54,077 nucleotides of DNA from Paludibacteraceae bacterium (GCA_017447875.1 JAFSMP010000030.1:1-54077), one strand, 5' to 3'. Shown: positions 34,159-43,206, counted from the stretch's first letter. The notes: generated by a model from the sequence alone, not told the origin. Program-made: numbers and translations.

Positions 34159-34194
34159 ACTGTTAAATCGTTAAACTGTTAAACTGTTAGACAG
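34155..34194. repeat. Short tandem repeat at the fabD/pfkA joint
   Basis: Units of the word CTGTTAAA (with a CGTTAAA variant) recur every 8-9 bases and end CTGTTAGACAGTTATG, the last bases being the pfkA start. It is one of several short repeats at operon joints in this window. Confidence 0.75.
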
Positions 34195-34196
34195 TT

Positions 34197-35171
34197 ATGT
34201 TAAAAACAATAGGTGTACTTACTTCCGGAGGAGATGCTCCGGGCATGAACGCTGCCGTACGTGCCGTTGTGCGTGCAGGTATTGCGCAAGGATTAGAAGT
34301 GAAAGCGATCTATCGCGGTTATAAAGGTCTGATAGACGGCGAAGTGAAGACCTTTACTTCACAAGACGTGTCGGGTATCATCCCGCGTGGCGGAACGATC
34401 ATCAAGTCCGCTCGTTGTATGGAGTTTAAGACTCCGGAAGGACGTAAGCAGGCATATGAGACTTTACAAAAGGAGCATATCGACGCACTGATCGTGATCG
34501 GTGGTGATGGTACATTCACTGGTGGACGTATGTTTGCACAGGAGTTTGATGTGCCGGTGATCGGTATTCCCGGAACGATCGACAATGACCTGTGGGGCAC
34601 AGACGCCACGATAGGTTATGACACCGCGCTGAATACCATCATGGAGTGTATCGATAAACTGCGTGACACCGCTACTTCGCATGAACGCGTGTTCCTGGTT
34701 GAAGTCATGGGTCGTGATGCAGGATTCCTGACGCTCAATGCTGCTATTGCCGGTGGCTGTGAAGCCGCTATCATCCCGGAGCGTAAGCCTATCGTTGAGC
34801 AGATTGAAGAAGCGATTGGTAGCGGCAGACGTAAGTCGAAGAACTCGTCTATCGTGCTCGTTCAGGAGCATGCAATCGAAGGAGGAGCTGCGACAGTAGC
34901 GCAGATGATTGAGAAAGTACACCCCGAGTACTCCACGCGTGTTACTGTGCTCGGTCACTTGCAACGCGGTGGTAGTCCTACCGCCAACGACCGTATCTTG
35001 GCTTCTCGAATGGGTGTTGCTGCCGTACAGGCACTCATCGATGGCCAGCGGAACGTTATGGTGGGTATTCAGAACGATGATATCGTCCTCGTGCCGCTCA
35101 GCAAAGCCATCCACCAGAAGAAAGATATCAAGGAAGACTCCTGGCAGGCTATGATGGTACTGAGTATCTAA
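34197..35171 (+). CDS. pfkA: ATP-dependent 6-phosphofructokinase
   Basis: Phosphorylates fructose-6-phosphate in glycolysis. The 324-residue length and motifs match bacterial Pfk[11 protein letters not shown] (11-20), [10 protein letters not shown] with Gly105 after Asp104, and [14 protein letters not shown] with Gly126 and catalytic Asp129. Glycine at these two places marks the ATP-using enzymes; pyrophosphate-using ones carry Asp and Lys. The [15 protein letters not shown] segment near 258 binds sugar phosphate. It follows fabD after 38 bases without a recognisable promoter and precedes an acid phosphatase by 7 bases. Confidence 0.97.
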   Translation: MLKTIGVLTSGGDAPGMNAAVRAVVRAGIAQGLEVKAIYRGYKGLIDGEVKTFTSQDVSGIIPRGGTIIKSARCMEFKTPEGRKQAYETLQKEHIDALIVIGGDGTFTGGRMFAQEFDVPVIGIPGTIDNDLWGTDATIGYDTALNTIMECIDKLRDTATSHERVFLVEVMGRDAGFLTLNAAIAGGCEAAIIPERKPIVEQIEEAIGSGRRKSKNSSIVLVQEHAIEGGAATVAQMIEKVHPEYSTRVTVLGHLQRGGSPTANDRILASRMGVAAVQALIDGQRNVMVGIQNDDIVLVPLSKAIHQKKDIKEDSWQAMMVLSI

Positions 35172-35178
35172 AAATTCA

Positions 35179-35895
35179 ATGGATATGAAGAAGATTCTTG
35201 TGATTATTCCCGCTTTGTTGCTGTCGTTAAGTATGACAGCCGGTAAGCCGCATCCTTATTTCAAATCTCCGGAGATGCCCAATGCCCTGCATTACATGCC
35301 GGGTCCGCCTCAAGCGGGTGAGATGCGTTATGCGTATGACACAGCGCAGTACGAGTGGGGTAAGCGTATGCGTCCCACGGAGCGTGGAGCGAAGGCGAAG
35401 GCAGATGCGGAGTACAGCATCGAACGCATGGCGGTTATTTTCTCTCCGGTAATGGGAGTAGAGATATCCAAAAAGAACACGCCGGAGTTATGGAAATTGC
35501 TGACGGATGCCAATTATACGACGCATTTTGCTTGCGACAGTGCGAAGATTACGTATATGCGCCCTCGGCCGTATATGGTTTTTAATGAGCCGACTTTAGT
35601 GCCGGAGGATGAAGAGGCGTTACGTCATAATGGTTCGTACCCCTCTGGGCATACGACTTTGGGATGGACCACCGCCCTGATCTTATGCGAGATCTATCCG
35701 GAGAACCAGGATGCGATTCTTAAGGAAGGTTTTGAGTACGGTCAGAGTCGTGTTATTGCCGGTTTTCACTGGCAGAGCGACGTGGATGCAGCCCGTGTGA
35801 TCACCGGTGCCGCTTTTGCCCGTCTGCATACCAGTGATGCGTACCTGAAGCAGTTACGCAAGGCACAGGAGGAGTTTCGCGCTAAGAAGAAATAA
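35179..35895 (+). CDS. Class A non-specific acid phosphatase (PAP2 family), periplasmic
   Basis: Exported phosphatase that removes phosphate from a range of monoesters. The signal peptide (MDMKKILVIIPALLLSLSMT) is followed by the three PAP2 motifs: K123-x6-R130P131 (KITYMRPRP), P155SGHT and S190R-x5-H197-xxx-D201 (SRVIAGFHWQSD). The early region (YAYDTAQYEWGK) is typical of class A enzymes. Two starts (M1, M3) are possible. It converges with the SDR gene; only three bases lie between their stops, so no terminator fits between them. Confidence 0.93.
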   Translation: MDMKKILVIIPALLLSLSMTAGKPHPYFKSPEMPNALHYMPGPPQAGEMRYAYDTAQYEWGKRMRPTERGAKAKADAEYSIERMAVIFSPVMGVEISKKNTPELWKLLTDANYTTHFACDSAKITYMRPRPYMVFNEPTLVPEDEEALRHNGSYPSGHTTLGWTTALILCEIYPENQDAILKEGFEYGQSRVIAGFHWQSDVDAARVITGAAFARLHTSDAYLKQLRKAQEEFRAKKK

Positions 35896-35898
35896 GGC

Positions 35899-36651
35899 TT
35901 AGAACCACCCGAGTCTTCTGATCTGACGTAAGAGACAGGTAGGAATCAGAAGGATGATGAAACACAGTATCCGCCAGAAAACGGTGGGTACTGTTGTTTT
36001 TGCCCGACCCCAAAACAGGGCACGTAAGGCGCGACGCACGAGCGTCTGCGGACTGACGATGATACCAAGACACTTACCGATTTTGGTCATGAACGGAGGG
36101 ATGGAGTAGAGTCCGGTGTCCACCGCTCCGGGGCTGACATCCGTCACATGTACACCGTACTTGCGTAACTCGATATGCAGGGCGCGGGTGAAATGGGACA
36201 GGAAAGCCTTGGTACCACCGTACGTACCTAAGCGCTGCGCTGCCATCTTCGAGGTCACGGAGCATACGTTCAGGATATAACCTTTGCGACGCTCCCGCAT
36301 GTCTTGTCCGAAGAGGTAACAGAGCATGGCAGGCGTGTACATATGCAGATTCATAATGAGCCCGGTGAAGGCTTCGCTGTCATCAAGGATATCCTTATCG
36401 TGATACACACCGGCATTGTTCACCAGCACCTCCACCTCCATATCGTGCGTATGCGTGTATTCGTATAACTCACGCGCCGAGCTTTGTAGGCTGAGGTCCA
36501 TCACCAGCCCTGTGGCGGACAGTTCTTTGGCGCGGTCCAGCACCGCTTCTTCGTTGCTGACCATGAGCAGGTTATAGCCGCGTTGGGCTAACTGGCGGGC
36601 AAACTCCAAGCCCATACCGGAGGAGGCACCTGTGACTAATGCGTATGGCAT
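35899..36651 (-). CDS. Short-chain dehydrogenase/reductase
   Basis: A 250-residue NAD(P)-dependent oxidoreductase. The dinucleotide loop is TGASSGMG (7-14), NNAG is at 78-81, and the catalytic set is a serine in CSVTS (130-134), Tyr144 and Lys148 in YGGTK. The C-terminal 40 residues are unusually hydrophobic (FWRILCFIILLIPTCLL), suggesting membrane attachment, as in the DltE/YdfG-like long-tailed SDRs. Substrate unknown. It is the last gene of the long leftward run; six bases separate it from the HAD gene, in a GGTTATT-type short repeat. Confidence 0.88.
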   Translation of the reverse strand: MPYALVTGASSGMGLEFARQLAQRGYNLLMVSNEEAVLDRAKELSATGLVMDLSLQSSARELYEYTHTHDMEVEVLVNNAGVYHDKDILDDSEAFTGLIMNLHMYTPAMLCYLFGQDMRERRKGYILNVCSVTSKMAAQRLGTYGGTKAFLSHFTRALHIELRKYGVHVTDVSPGAVDTGLYSIPPFMTKIGKCLGIIVSPQTLVRRALRALFWGRAKTTVPTVFWRILCFIILLIPTCLLRQIRRLGWF

Positions 36652-36656
36652 AATGG

Positions 36657-37334
36657 TTATAGGTTATTGGTTATTGTTGTCTCGAACCATTGCAGTAAAG
36701 CCGCCATGTCCGGGAAGATCTTATCTGCATGTTCGGCTGCCAAGTCAGAGTCGGGTAATATGCCGGTGTTTACGGCGCAGGTGAACAGGTCCGCTGCTTT
36801 CGCCGCCCGTACACCCAGCGGTGCGTTTTCTACCACGACACACTCTTCTTTCTTGAATCCGCACCGTTCCCATGCTTTGAGATAGGGTTCCGGATCGGGC
36901 TTGCCTTTTTGTACGTCAAAAGAAGAGATAATGCCGGAGAAGACATTGTTAAAGGTGCCATTGAGCGCATTGATGAGGTTCTTCTGTCCGGAACCCGTCA
37001 CTACCCAGCAGGCGATACCGTGCTCGTGCAGGAAGTTCAGCACGCGATCCACGTCAGGAATGATACCGGGAAAACCACCGGTCATCTCGGTGAAATGCGC
37101 TGTCTTATCCTTGTATATCGCTTCCACCAACTCCGGTGAAGCAGGCGTGCCGTACATCCGTTGATGTAACTCCTGAATCACACCGACACTGGTGCGTCCT
37201 TCATTGCGATAGGTCTCCATCGCCGTATAGGGCAGACCATGCTTGGTCATCGCCCACGCCCACGACTCTGCGTGATACGGCATGGAGTTGTATAGCACAC
37301 CGTCTTGGTCAAAAAAAACTGCTTTAATAGTCAT
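36657..37334 (-). CDS. HAD-family phosphatase (beta-phosphoglucomutase-like)
   Basis: A 225-residue HAD hydrolase. Motif I is AVFFDQDGVLYNSM with nucleophile Asp9 and Asp11; motif II is VVTGSGQKN, motif III is the KGKPDPEPYLKAWE lysine and motif IV VVENAPLGV. The helical cap after motif I is of the subclass IA type seen in beta-phosphoglucomutase and sugar phosphatases. The start at 37334 begins one base after the yggS stop; another ATG four codons upstream (37346) would overlap that gene. Substrate unknown. Confidence 0.88.
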   Translation of the reverse strand: MTIKAVFFDQDGVLYNSMPYHAESWAWAMTKHGLPYTAMETYRNEGRTSVGVIQELHQRMYGTPASPELVEAIYKDKTAHFTEMTGGFPGIIPDVDRVLNFLHEHGIACWVVTGSGQKNLINALNGTFNNVFSGIISSFDVQKGKPDPEPYLKAWERCGFKKEECVVVENAPLGVRAAKAADLFTCAVNTGILPDSDLAAEHADKIFPDMAALLQWFETTITNNL

Positions 37335-37335
37335 T

Positions 37336-38004
37336 TTATTTGTCATTGTTGTATGTTCGTTCACCGAAAATGGAACTGCCGATGCGAACCATCGTGGATC
37401 CACACTCGATAGCTGTCTTATAGTCGTCTGACATGCCCATAGATAAGACCGCTTCGCTGTTAGATGTGAGACCGCTTCGCTGTTGGACCGCTTGCGCTGT
37501 TAGAAAACACCGTCTTATCTCCTGCTCATCCTCTGTATTCGTCGCCATCGTCATCAATCCCCGTACGCGGACATGGTTAAAATCTGCAATCTTCAATCTT
37601 ACATCTTCCATCTCCGAAGGGCTAAAACCAGTCTTGGTTTCTTCTTGGGCTACATGTACTTCGAGCAGCACATCCTGGATGATGCCTTGTCTGGCCGCTT
37701 CGTCGTTGATGGCTTGCAGCAGATGTTCGGAGTCCACGGACTGGATGAGGTAGGGACGTAATTTCAGCAGATCCCGCACCTTATTCGTTTGCAGATGTCC
37801 GATAAAATGCCAGTGGATATCAGCCGGCAGTTGGCTCGTTTTAGCTTTCAGTTCCTGAACCCGGCTCTCTCCGAAATGGCGTTCTCCGGCCTCATACGCT
37901 TCGCGTATCGCCTCCACGGGTTGGAACTTGCTCACGCATACGAGTGTGACGGATGCCGGAATAGATGCCCGAATCTCTCTTATTGCCTCTGCGATGCCAG
38001 CCAT
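37336..38004 (-). CDS. YggS-family PLP-binding protein
   Basis: Single-domain TIM-barrel PLP carrier (PLPBP/YggS) involved in vitamin B6 and amino-acid balance. The PLP lysine is Lys26 in VCVSKFQPVE; GERHFGESRVQE, WHFIGHLQTNKVRDL and SMGMSDDYKTAIECGSTMVR follow. Two short-repeat tracts lie within the gene: GACCGCTTCGCTGTT three times (37446-37502), coding the loop VQQRSGLTSNSEAV before SMGMS, and an ATCTTCC-type tract (37588-37613). It overlaps glsB by 25 bases. Confidence 0.94.
   Translation of the reverse strand: MAGIAEAIREIRASIPASVTLVCVSKFQPVEAIREAYEAGERHFGESRVQELKAKTSQLPADIHWHFIGHLQTNKVRDLLKLRPYLIQSVDSEHLLQAINDEAARQGIIQDVLLEVHVAQEETKTGFSPSEMEDVRLKIADFNHVRVRGLMTMATNTEDEQEIRRCFLTAQAVQQRSGLTSNSEAVLSMGMSDDYKTAIECGSTMVRIGSSIFGERTYNNDK
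37446..37502 (-). repeat. Three-copy short repeat inside yggS
   Basis: AGACCGCTTCGCTGTT at 37446-37461, again at 37469-37484, and a variant GGACCGCTTGCGCTGTTA at 37485-37502. The shared word AGACCGCTTCGCT also forms the tandem duplication in the barrel gene at 15824-15870. Here it codes a surface loop between barrel elements. Confidence 0.85.
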
Positions 38005-38912
38005 TCGATATAAGGATTGATATAACGGTCTTTCTTCTCCTGATAGACGGTAGCGATCTCCACGGCGATTCCGCTCTCGAACACGTTCGACAGTTCGTCA
38101 TTGATGGCATTGCCGAAGAACAGCAGGTCATTGGTCAGGTTGAGGTACGCGGAGAACATCGGAGGTAAAACCGCTCCTTGTTCGCGCACGATGCGTTGTA
38201 AGATATGGTAGTTCTCCTGTTTGTCTTCTCCGTCAAAGGGCGAAGGTATCACGGGATCAATCGGAAGTGGTTGGTAGGGTGTCATCAGTCCTTCGGGTCC
38301 GTGATGGTACTGATCGAGGTACGCATAGATGAGTTCGCGTGCTGTCTTGTTGTAGTCCGGATAGATAGTCACCTTACCGAACATATATTTCAGTTGCGGG
38401 TTATTATACACCAGTGCCCCGATGCCGTCCCATATGTTATCCAGCGCAAAGAGTGCCTTTACTCCCATCTCCCGTGTCTGGTAAGCAGGTTGCACGAAGG
38501 CGCGTCCGAACTCGATGGTGTAGGGCAGGTACTGCTGAATGAACCTGTCGGAATAATGGAAGAGGTGGGCGGAAGTGATATATGGTTGTCCGTTCCGTAT
38601 CTCAGCGTCACTACCGAAGAGGTAGCGGTATCCACCGATGATCTGCTTATGCTCCGGGTCCCAAACGATGAGTTGATGGTAAGGTTTCTCCATCGTGTCC
38701 ATGTCGTCCATGTCCATCTCCTTACCGGTCGCACCGCCTCCGTCCCGATAACTGATCTCACGCAGACGTGCTATCTCCCGCATCACGTTCGGACACTCGT
38801 GTGCCGTGATGTCATAGATGAGATTATCTGCCTTATTCGACGGACGTAACAAATGACCCTCTAACTCATCAAGCAGTAATTCCGTATCAACAGGGTTAAT
38901 GACAGGTTCCAT
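37980..38912 (-). CDS. glsB: Glycine N-acyltransferase-like protein (GlsB)
   Basis: A GNAT-like acyltransferase of the ornithine-lipid/OlsB hemolysin-related group. In Bacteroides thetaiotaomicron GlsB N-acylates glycine in the synthesis of glycine lipids. The 310-residue chain has LREISYRDGGGATGKEMDMD, then WDPEHKQIIGGYRYLFG and TIEFGRAFVQPAYQ, the typical core. The adjacent PlsC-type gene matches GlsA, the O-acyltransferase of the same pathway, and the genes overlap by about 17 bases, which supports the assignment. It starts at 38912 or six bases earlier. Confidence 0.85.
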   Translation of the reverse strand: MEPVINPVDTELLLDELEGHLLRPSNKADNLIYDITAHECPNVMREIARLREISYRDGGGATGKEMDMDDMDTMEKPYHQLIVWDPEHKQIIGGYRYLFGSDAEIRNGQPYITSAHLFHYSDRFIQQYLPYTIEFGRAFVQPAYQTREMGVKALFALDNIWDGIGALVYNNPQLKYMFGKVTIYPDYNKTARELIYAYLDQYHHGPEGLMTPYQPLPIDPVIPSPFDGEDKQENYHILQRIVREQGAVLPPMFSAYLNLTNDLLFFGNAINDELSNVFESGIAVEIATVYQEKKDRYINPYIEWLASQRQ

Positions 38913-39720
38913 ATACAATTGATTTTACGTGTTGTGCCCACTCTTTGGGCGTTTTGGTATTATCGAAGGTGGTGTACGGGATGGGAGGCAACACATGCAC
39001 CTTAAAATGTTTGCCGTGTGCACCGTACATCTCATCCACCAGGTAAAGCATCTCTATATTGATTTTGATGTGCAGCAGTTTGCGAAGGCAGGCTAAAAAG
39101 TAGAAGAACTTGCTATTCTTGCCTTCAAAGTAGATAGGCACGATATCCCGTTGGTACTCACGGGCACGTTGGATAAAGTTCTTCTGCCATTCCAGATCGC
39201 GTATCTGCCAGTGACCGTCGAGATGCTGTAGTCGGCTGCAGGCACCTGCCGGAAAGGTCAGTACATCGGTCTCGGATTCCCACATCCGTTGTTGTTCCGC
39301 GGCTTGCTCTTTGCTGATGAGCGAGGTCTTGCTCACCGGTGCCCATAGGTTATTAATCGGCTCCATGTACATCAGCAGTTCATTGACGATCACCTTCAAA
39401 GGCCTCGGTCGTGTCTCATGGATCATCTGCGCGATGATCATCCCGTCGAGACCACCGAGGGGGTGGTTACTCACGAAGATGACGGGTTTGCCGTCGGCAG
39501 GGATGTTTTCCGTGCCCTCGATCGAGGCGGAGCATCCGAGTTCTTCATGGATCACCCGATCGATGAACTCGTATCCTTTGAGGTCCGGGTACTTACGCAA
39601 GAACGCGTTCATCTGCTTGACATGCACGATACGCTCCAGATACCGGATGACCAAATTCGGAATCTTGGCTTTCGGAGCTTTGCTCTTGATGATCGCACGT
39701 ATGTCAAATTGCAGCGGCAT
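38896..39720 (-). CDS. glsA: PlsC-type O-acyltransferase (GlsA)
   Basis: A lysophospholipid-acyltransferase-fold protein (274 residues). The catalytic HX4D motif is VSNHPLGGLDGM, with the second motif FPAGACSRLQ near 155 and the third IVPIYFEGKNSKF near 190. Beside glsB it is expected to O-acylate the N-acyl glycine intermediate. Its ATG shares one base with the DUF4494 stop (TAATG). Confidence 0.87.
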   Translation of the reverse strand: MPLQFDIRAIIKSKAPKAKIPNLVIRYLERIVHVKQMNAFLRKYPDLKGYEFIDRVIHEELGCSASIEGTENIPADGKPVIFVSNHPLGGLDGMIIAQMIHETRPRPLKVIVNELLMYMEPINNLWAPVSKTSLISKEQAAEQQRMWESETDVLTFPAGACSRLQHLDGHWQIRDLEWQKNFIQRAREYQRDIVPIYFEGKNSKFFYFLACLRKLLHIKINIEMLYLVDEMYGAHGKHFKVHVLPPIPYTTFDNTKTPKEWAQHVKSIVYGTCH

Positions 39721-40136
39721 TATTGTACAGCGTGCAGGATATCCATGATCGGTGTTTTGGCTACGGAGATGATCTCGCAGTCGTAGGATTTCAGGGCTTG
39801 CTTAAGGGCAAAGACCGCATCATCCAGCATGTTCGCTTGCACCAGCACCGGTACGGTCTTACGGGTCTCTTTCTCGCCGTCAATGGTGATCATCTCCACG
39901 CGGGCTTTGTACCAATACGCACCGCCTTCGTTGGGGAAGACCTCAAAGAACTGGCTGCGTTTGCAACTCTGCACCTCGCAGTCTCCGAAGATGAAGGGTT
40001 TGATCTCATCCATCAGGCAGTTCTCCGCATCGGCAAAACTGACTGCACCATCTACCAGGTAGATCTCTTTGACCTTACCCGGGTTATCTTCGCCGGTCTG
40101 GCGTTCATAACTAACTTTAATCTCGTGAAATATCAT
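39720..40136 (-). CDS. DUF4494 domain protein
   Basis: A 138-residue member of the Bacteroidetes DUF4494 family: WYKARVEMITIDGEKE in the centre, an early FHEIKVSYERQTGEDNPGKV and a C-terminal AKTPIMDIL. No function is established. It is cytoplasmic by composition. A short ATCTAAAAT-type repeat (about 40137-40165) separates it from the upstream phosphatase-like gene. Confidence 0.9.
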   Translation of the reverse strand: MIFHEIKVSYERQTGEDNPGKVKEIYLVDGAVSFADAENCLMDEIKPFIFGDCEVQSCKRSQFFEVFPNEGGAYWYKARVEMITIDGEKETRKTVPVLVQANMLDDAVFALKQALKSYDCEIISVAKTPIMDILHAVQ

Positions 40137-40161
40137 AATTCTAAAATCTTAAATCTCAAAT

Positions 40162-41622
40162 CTAAAATATCAACTCTGCCACTTTAGTAGCGTCCAGTTG
40201 CTCCTGCGGCATGGGTCGTATCGTTCCGCTCCATAGCAGAACGGGGGAGGTGGGGTTGTCATCGACGACGCGGTCGATAGCATGTTTCTCATTTTGCATC
40301 AACTGCCATCCGGGTTGCAGCATAAAGACCACATCGCCTGTATGGCGTTTGCAGAGGGTGGAGTTGAGCGTCGGATACCGCATAGCTTCGTAACCCGGCA
40401 TCGCTATCTGTACGCCTTCGAAATCCATGAGGAAATTGGCCACTTGTCGTTGGATGGTCTCCAGGCTCAACCGTTTCTGCTCGATCAGGTTCCGATTGAG
40501 GTATATCGACTGTCCGTACCCGCCGTCCACCCATCGCTCGTGACCGTAGAGCGCCATGAGATAGGTGCCGGTGAGTGCCGCTGCATGGTCGACGTTGAAC
40601 GGCTGCACCGGCATATGGAGGTCACTGAGGGTTTGCGGATCGGTGCCTAAGACCGGTCGGCCTACCACCAGTATCTGGTAGTTCGCCCGTCCGATACGAC
40701 GGTCGAGTTGTTCCATGAGGTAACCCAGGTCCTGGTTCAACCAAAGGTACATATCTTCCTGTTCGGCACTGCTGATCCGGTCGGACTGCGCCTGCGGACT
40801 CAGGGTGTTGAGTTGCAGCATAACGAGGTCGGGCTGGGCATCCATACCGAGTTGCTCGGATTGTTGGATAGCGAGTGCCAGTTCGATAACCAGCGTGTTG
40901 GCTTGCGGAGAACGCATCAGCACCTCTGCCGCTTCATAGGCAAAGCCTTTCTTCTTCTCCTGTTCGGTAGGGCAGGTATAGGTAGGTATATCCATGCGCG
41001 GGATCCAACGCCGTGCAGCGAGGGTAGCTATCCGTCCGCTGGTGTTCTGTTCATACGCTGCCGAAGGCAGGCCGTCGCTGTAGGCCGTAGTGGTTACCCA
41101 CTGTTTGCTGTCCGCATCGAGCCAACAGCAGGCGTTGGCGGTATGTCCGGCGAGTAGCACGGTGGTCTGAGCTTGAAGACCGATAGCGTAAATCTTCGCC
41201 TGAGGACATAAGAGTCTCATACGGTCGGTCATCGTCTGGGAGAGCAGGGCGGCCGGAGAGAGATGCATCTCGGTTCCGATACCCTGCGCCTGTTTGTCTT
41301 CGAGCATCGTATGGATATTCCGGTCACGCCGCGCGAAATATGCGTCCATCGTGTATCCGTGCCGATCGGGTGTCGCTCCGGTGACGAGTGTCGCAGTAGT
41401 CTCATTACCGCCGTACACCAGATGGGGATAACGGACGGTGGTCTGATAAGCCTCTTCAGTGAGCGTCCGCATACCGCCTTGCGACCAGAAAGGACGCAGG
41501 CTGTTGAGGTTCTCGGTGGTCAGACCGTCCACTACAGCCACTACCGTCAGACGCGGAGCGGCTATCATACCAACGGTCATCAGACCGGCTATTAACGTAC
41601 TATATAAACGATTCGTGCGCAT
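40162..41622 (-). CDS. Alkaline-phosphatase-fold protein with a degenerate metal site
   Basis: A 486-residue exported protein (signal peptide MRTNRLYSTLIAGLMTVGMI, cleavage near APR) of the type I phosphodiesterase/PafA superfamily. The first ligand motif VVAVVDGL (Asp32) and the nucleophile strand GGNETTATLVTGATPDRHG are kept. The expected metal Asp-His pair (ADHG-like) is replaced by VVGRPVLGTDP, and the C-terminal HG-xxY-xxDTHVP block reads NPTSPVLLWSG, so most zinc ligands are missing. It may be a non-catalytic binding protein. The start at 41622 is chosen by the signal peptide; it overlaps the DUF4105 gene by 31 bases. Confidence 0.78.
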   Translation of the reverse strand: MRTNRLYSTLIAGLMTVGMIAAPRLTVVAVVDGLTTENLNSLRPFWSQGGMRTLTEEAYQTTVRYPHLVYGGNETTATLVTGATPDRHGYTMDAYFARRDRNIHTMLEDKQAQGIGTEMHLSPAALLSQTMTDRMRLLCPQAKIYAIGLQAQTTVLLAGHTANACCWLDADSKQWVTTTAYSDGLPSAAYEQNTSGRIATLAARRWIPRMDIPTYTCPTEQEKKKGFAYEAAEVLMRSPQANTLVIELALAIQQSEQLGMDAQPDLVMLQLNTLSPQAQSDRISSAEQEDMYLWLNQDLGYLMEQLDRRIGRANYQILVVGRPVLGTDPQTLSDLHMPVQPFNVDHAAALTGTYLMALYGHERWVDGGYGQSIYLNRNLIEQKRLSLETIQRQVANFLMDFEGVQIAMPGYEAMRYPTLNSTLCKRHTGDVVFMLQPGWQLMQNEKHAIDRVVDDNPTSPVLLWSGTIRPMPQEQLDATKVAELIF

Positions 41623-42584
41623 AGATGTGTCAAAGGAATAATGAGTAAACGCCATCCGAAGCCAACGAGCGGATGGCAGGAAAAGAAAGTAAGAAACGTC
41701 ACGATGACGAGCAGCAGACCGTACGGTACGGCAGCAACCAGTTCCACCCACCACGACCAGCGTTGGCGCTTGCGGTCATAGAGGCTCATCGTGAGCACTA
41801 ACAGGAAATAAAGCACCAGTCCCAAGGGCCAGGAGGCGTACCAAGGGGTAGGACTGACCGCAAACGGTGCTATATGACTGCGGTTCACCAGCGGAGTACC
41901 GTCCGGTGTATGAGCTTGCTGCAGGTAGTACATCAGTTCTTCGGGTAAGAAGAGCCGCTGTTCGTTGCTCATCACACGATCCGCTTTGGGACCGAAGAGC
42001 AGGTTGATGCCGGCGTTCTCCCAGGACAGGGCACCGGTATAATGACGGATAAAACGACGGTAGGTCTGTCCTTTATAACCGATATAATCCGATACGATCG
42101 AGTCTCCGATAGCGCTCTTGATCAGTTCATACGGCCGTGTGGCGCAGTTATCGAAGACGAAGTTATACAGGTACTCGCGGTTCTCCGGCTTGTCATTCTC
42201 GCAAAGCGCCTGCCATACGTTCTCGCGCTGGGCGGGCGTGAGGTTCAGCATCTGTTCGTACACCGGGCGCTGCTCTTCCTCATAGTCTTCGAAGAACCAC
42301 TTGGCGGACGAGGTGCCTAAGCTGTACCAGGTCTCGCCCTTCACGAATTTCCAGTAGAAATGGTCGGTGTTAAAACTGAAGATACCGTAGTTAAACAGGA
42401 TGTCGAACGGATACTCGGGATCGCATACGCGGATGGCGGTGTGGCCGTACCGTGCGTACAGTTCCTGACCGGGAGCACAGGTGACGAGTGAGATAAAAGC
42501 TCGGTCACTCAGGGTATACGCCTGCATGCCGGTGCTCAGCGCCAGCAGGATCCATAAACCATATGTGCGTAACTTATGCCCCAT
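41592..42584 (-). CDS. DUF4105 domain membrane protein
   Basis: A 330-residue protein with a signal anchor, a periplasmic DUF4105 (Lnb-like N-terminal) domain and three membrane helices at the C terminus. The domain shows the conserved YARYGHTAIRV, FNYGIFSF and YNFVFDNCATRP motifs, whose His and Cys suggest a thiol-protease-like fold. Function is unknown, although Lnb proteins act on lipoprotein acyl chains. It overlaps its neighbours by 11 and 31 bases. Confidence 0.88.
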   Translation of the reverse strand: MGHKLRTYGLWILLALSTGMQAYTLSDRAFISLVTCAPGQELYARYGHTAIRVCDPEYPFDILFNYGIFSFNTDHFYWKFVKGETWYSLGTSSAKWFFEDYEEEQRPVYEQMLNLTPAQRENVWQALCENDKPENREYLYNFVFDNCATRPYELIKSAIGDSIVSDYIGYKGQTYRRFIRHYTGALSWENAGINLLFGPKADRVMSNEQRLFLPEELMYYLQQAHTPDGTPLVNRSHIAPFAVSPTPWYASWPLGLVLYFLLVLTMSLYDRKRQRWSWWVELVAAVPYGLLLVIVTFLTFFSCHPLVGFGWRLLIIPLTHLCARIVYIVR

Positions 42585-43206
42585 AGAGATAGAAAGGTAA
42601 GAAAGTACACGCTATTCCCAGCAGCCATCCCGCACACACCTGCGCGGGCGTATGTGCGTTCAGGTACACGCGCGCGTACATTAACACTAACGACAGGCCG
42701 AGCCATAAAGCCAAGGTACCGTAAGAAGGAACGGCACCGATACCCATATAATAACTCATCATACCGCCCACGAGTCCGCCAATGCCGGTGAGGTGCGCAC
42801 TGATCTTCCATCGTCGGTTGATGAGCGCCACAAGGATGATCGCTACCGTGGCACCGATACTGACCAGACCGATGAACCGCGGGGCATGTAAGACCGCCAG
42901 CATCAGGTAACACCAGAAACCGAAGCCCATGATCGTATAGACGAACGGCATGGTGCGTTGTCCGGCATCGGCTATCTGCAAATCCGTCACCCGTCCTTGC
43001 CGAATGAGGATCCAGATGGCGGTGACCGGTAACACGCAGGTGAGCACGAACGTACCGATGATCGCTACAGCGAACCAAACCGCCGGTAGCACATGCATCT
43101 GCCGGGCAAAAGCCAGGCAGAAAAGCACCATGCCGTAGGTGGGAACGAATAGCGGGTAGAGTACCACACTCAACGCTTTCGCTGCTATGTCGGTCCATCG
43201 GTTCAT
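42574..43206 (-). CDS. PAP2-like integral membrane protein with weakened motifs
   Basis: A 210-residue, six-helix membrane protein of the PAP2 superfamily. The three motif positions are recognisable but altered: QIADAGQRTMPF in place of KX6RP, ISAHLTG in place of PSGH, and ARVYLNAHTPAQV in place of SRX5HX3D. Members of this short class can act on lipid-linked pyrophosphates, but activity is uncertain. It overlaps rpoN by four bases and DUF4105 by eleven. Confidence 0.7.
   Translation of the reverse strand: MNRWTDIAAKALSVVLYPLFVPTYGMVLFCLAFARQMHVLPAVWFAVAIIGTFVLTCVLPVTAIWILIRQGRVTDLQIADAGQRTMPFVYTIMGFGFWCYLMLAVLHAPRFIGLVSIGATVAIILVALINRRWKISAHLTGIGGLVGGMMSYYMGIGAVPSYGTLALWLGLSLVLMYARVYLNAHTPAQVCAGWLLGIACTFLPFYLYGA

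Noticed and set aside
42574-42584. Frameshift between DUF4105 and PAP2 genes
   Set aside because: Both proteins are complete; the 11-base overlap is ordinary translational coupling.
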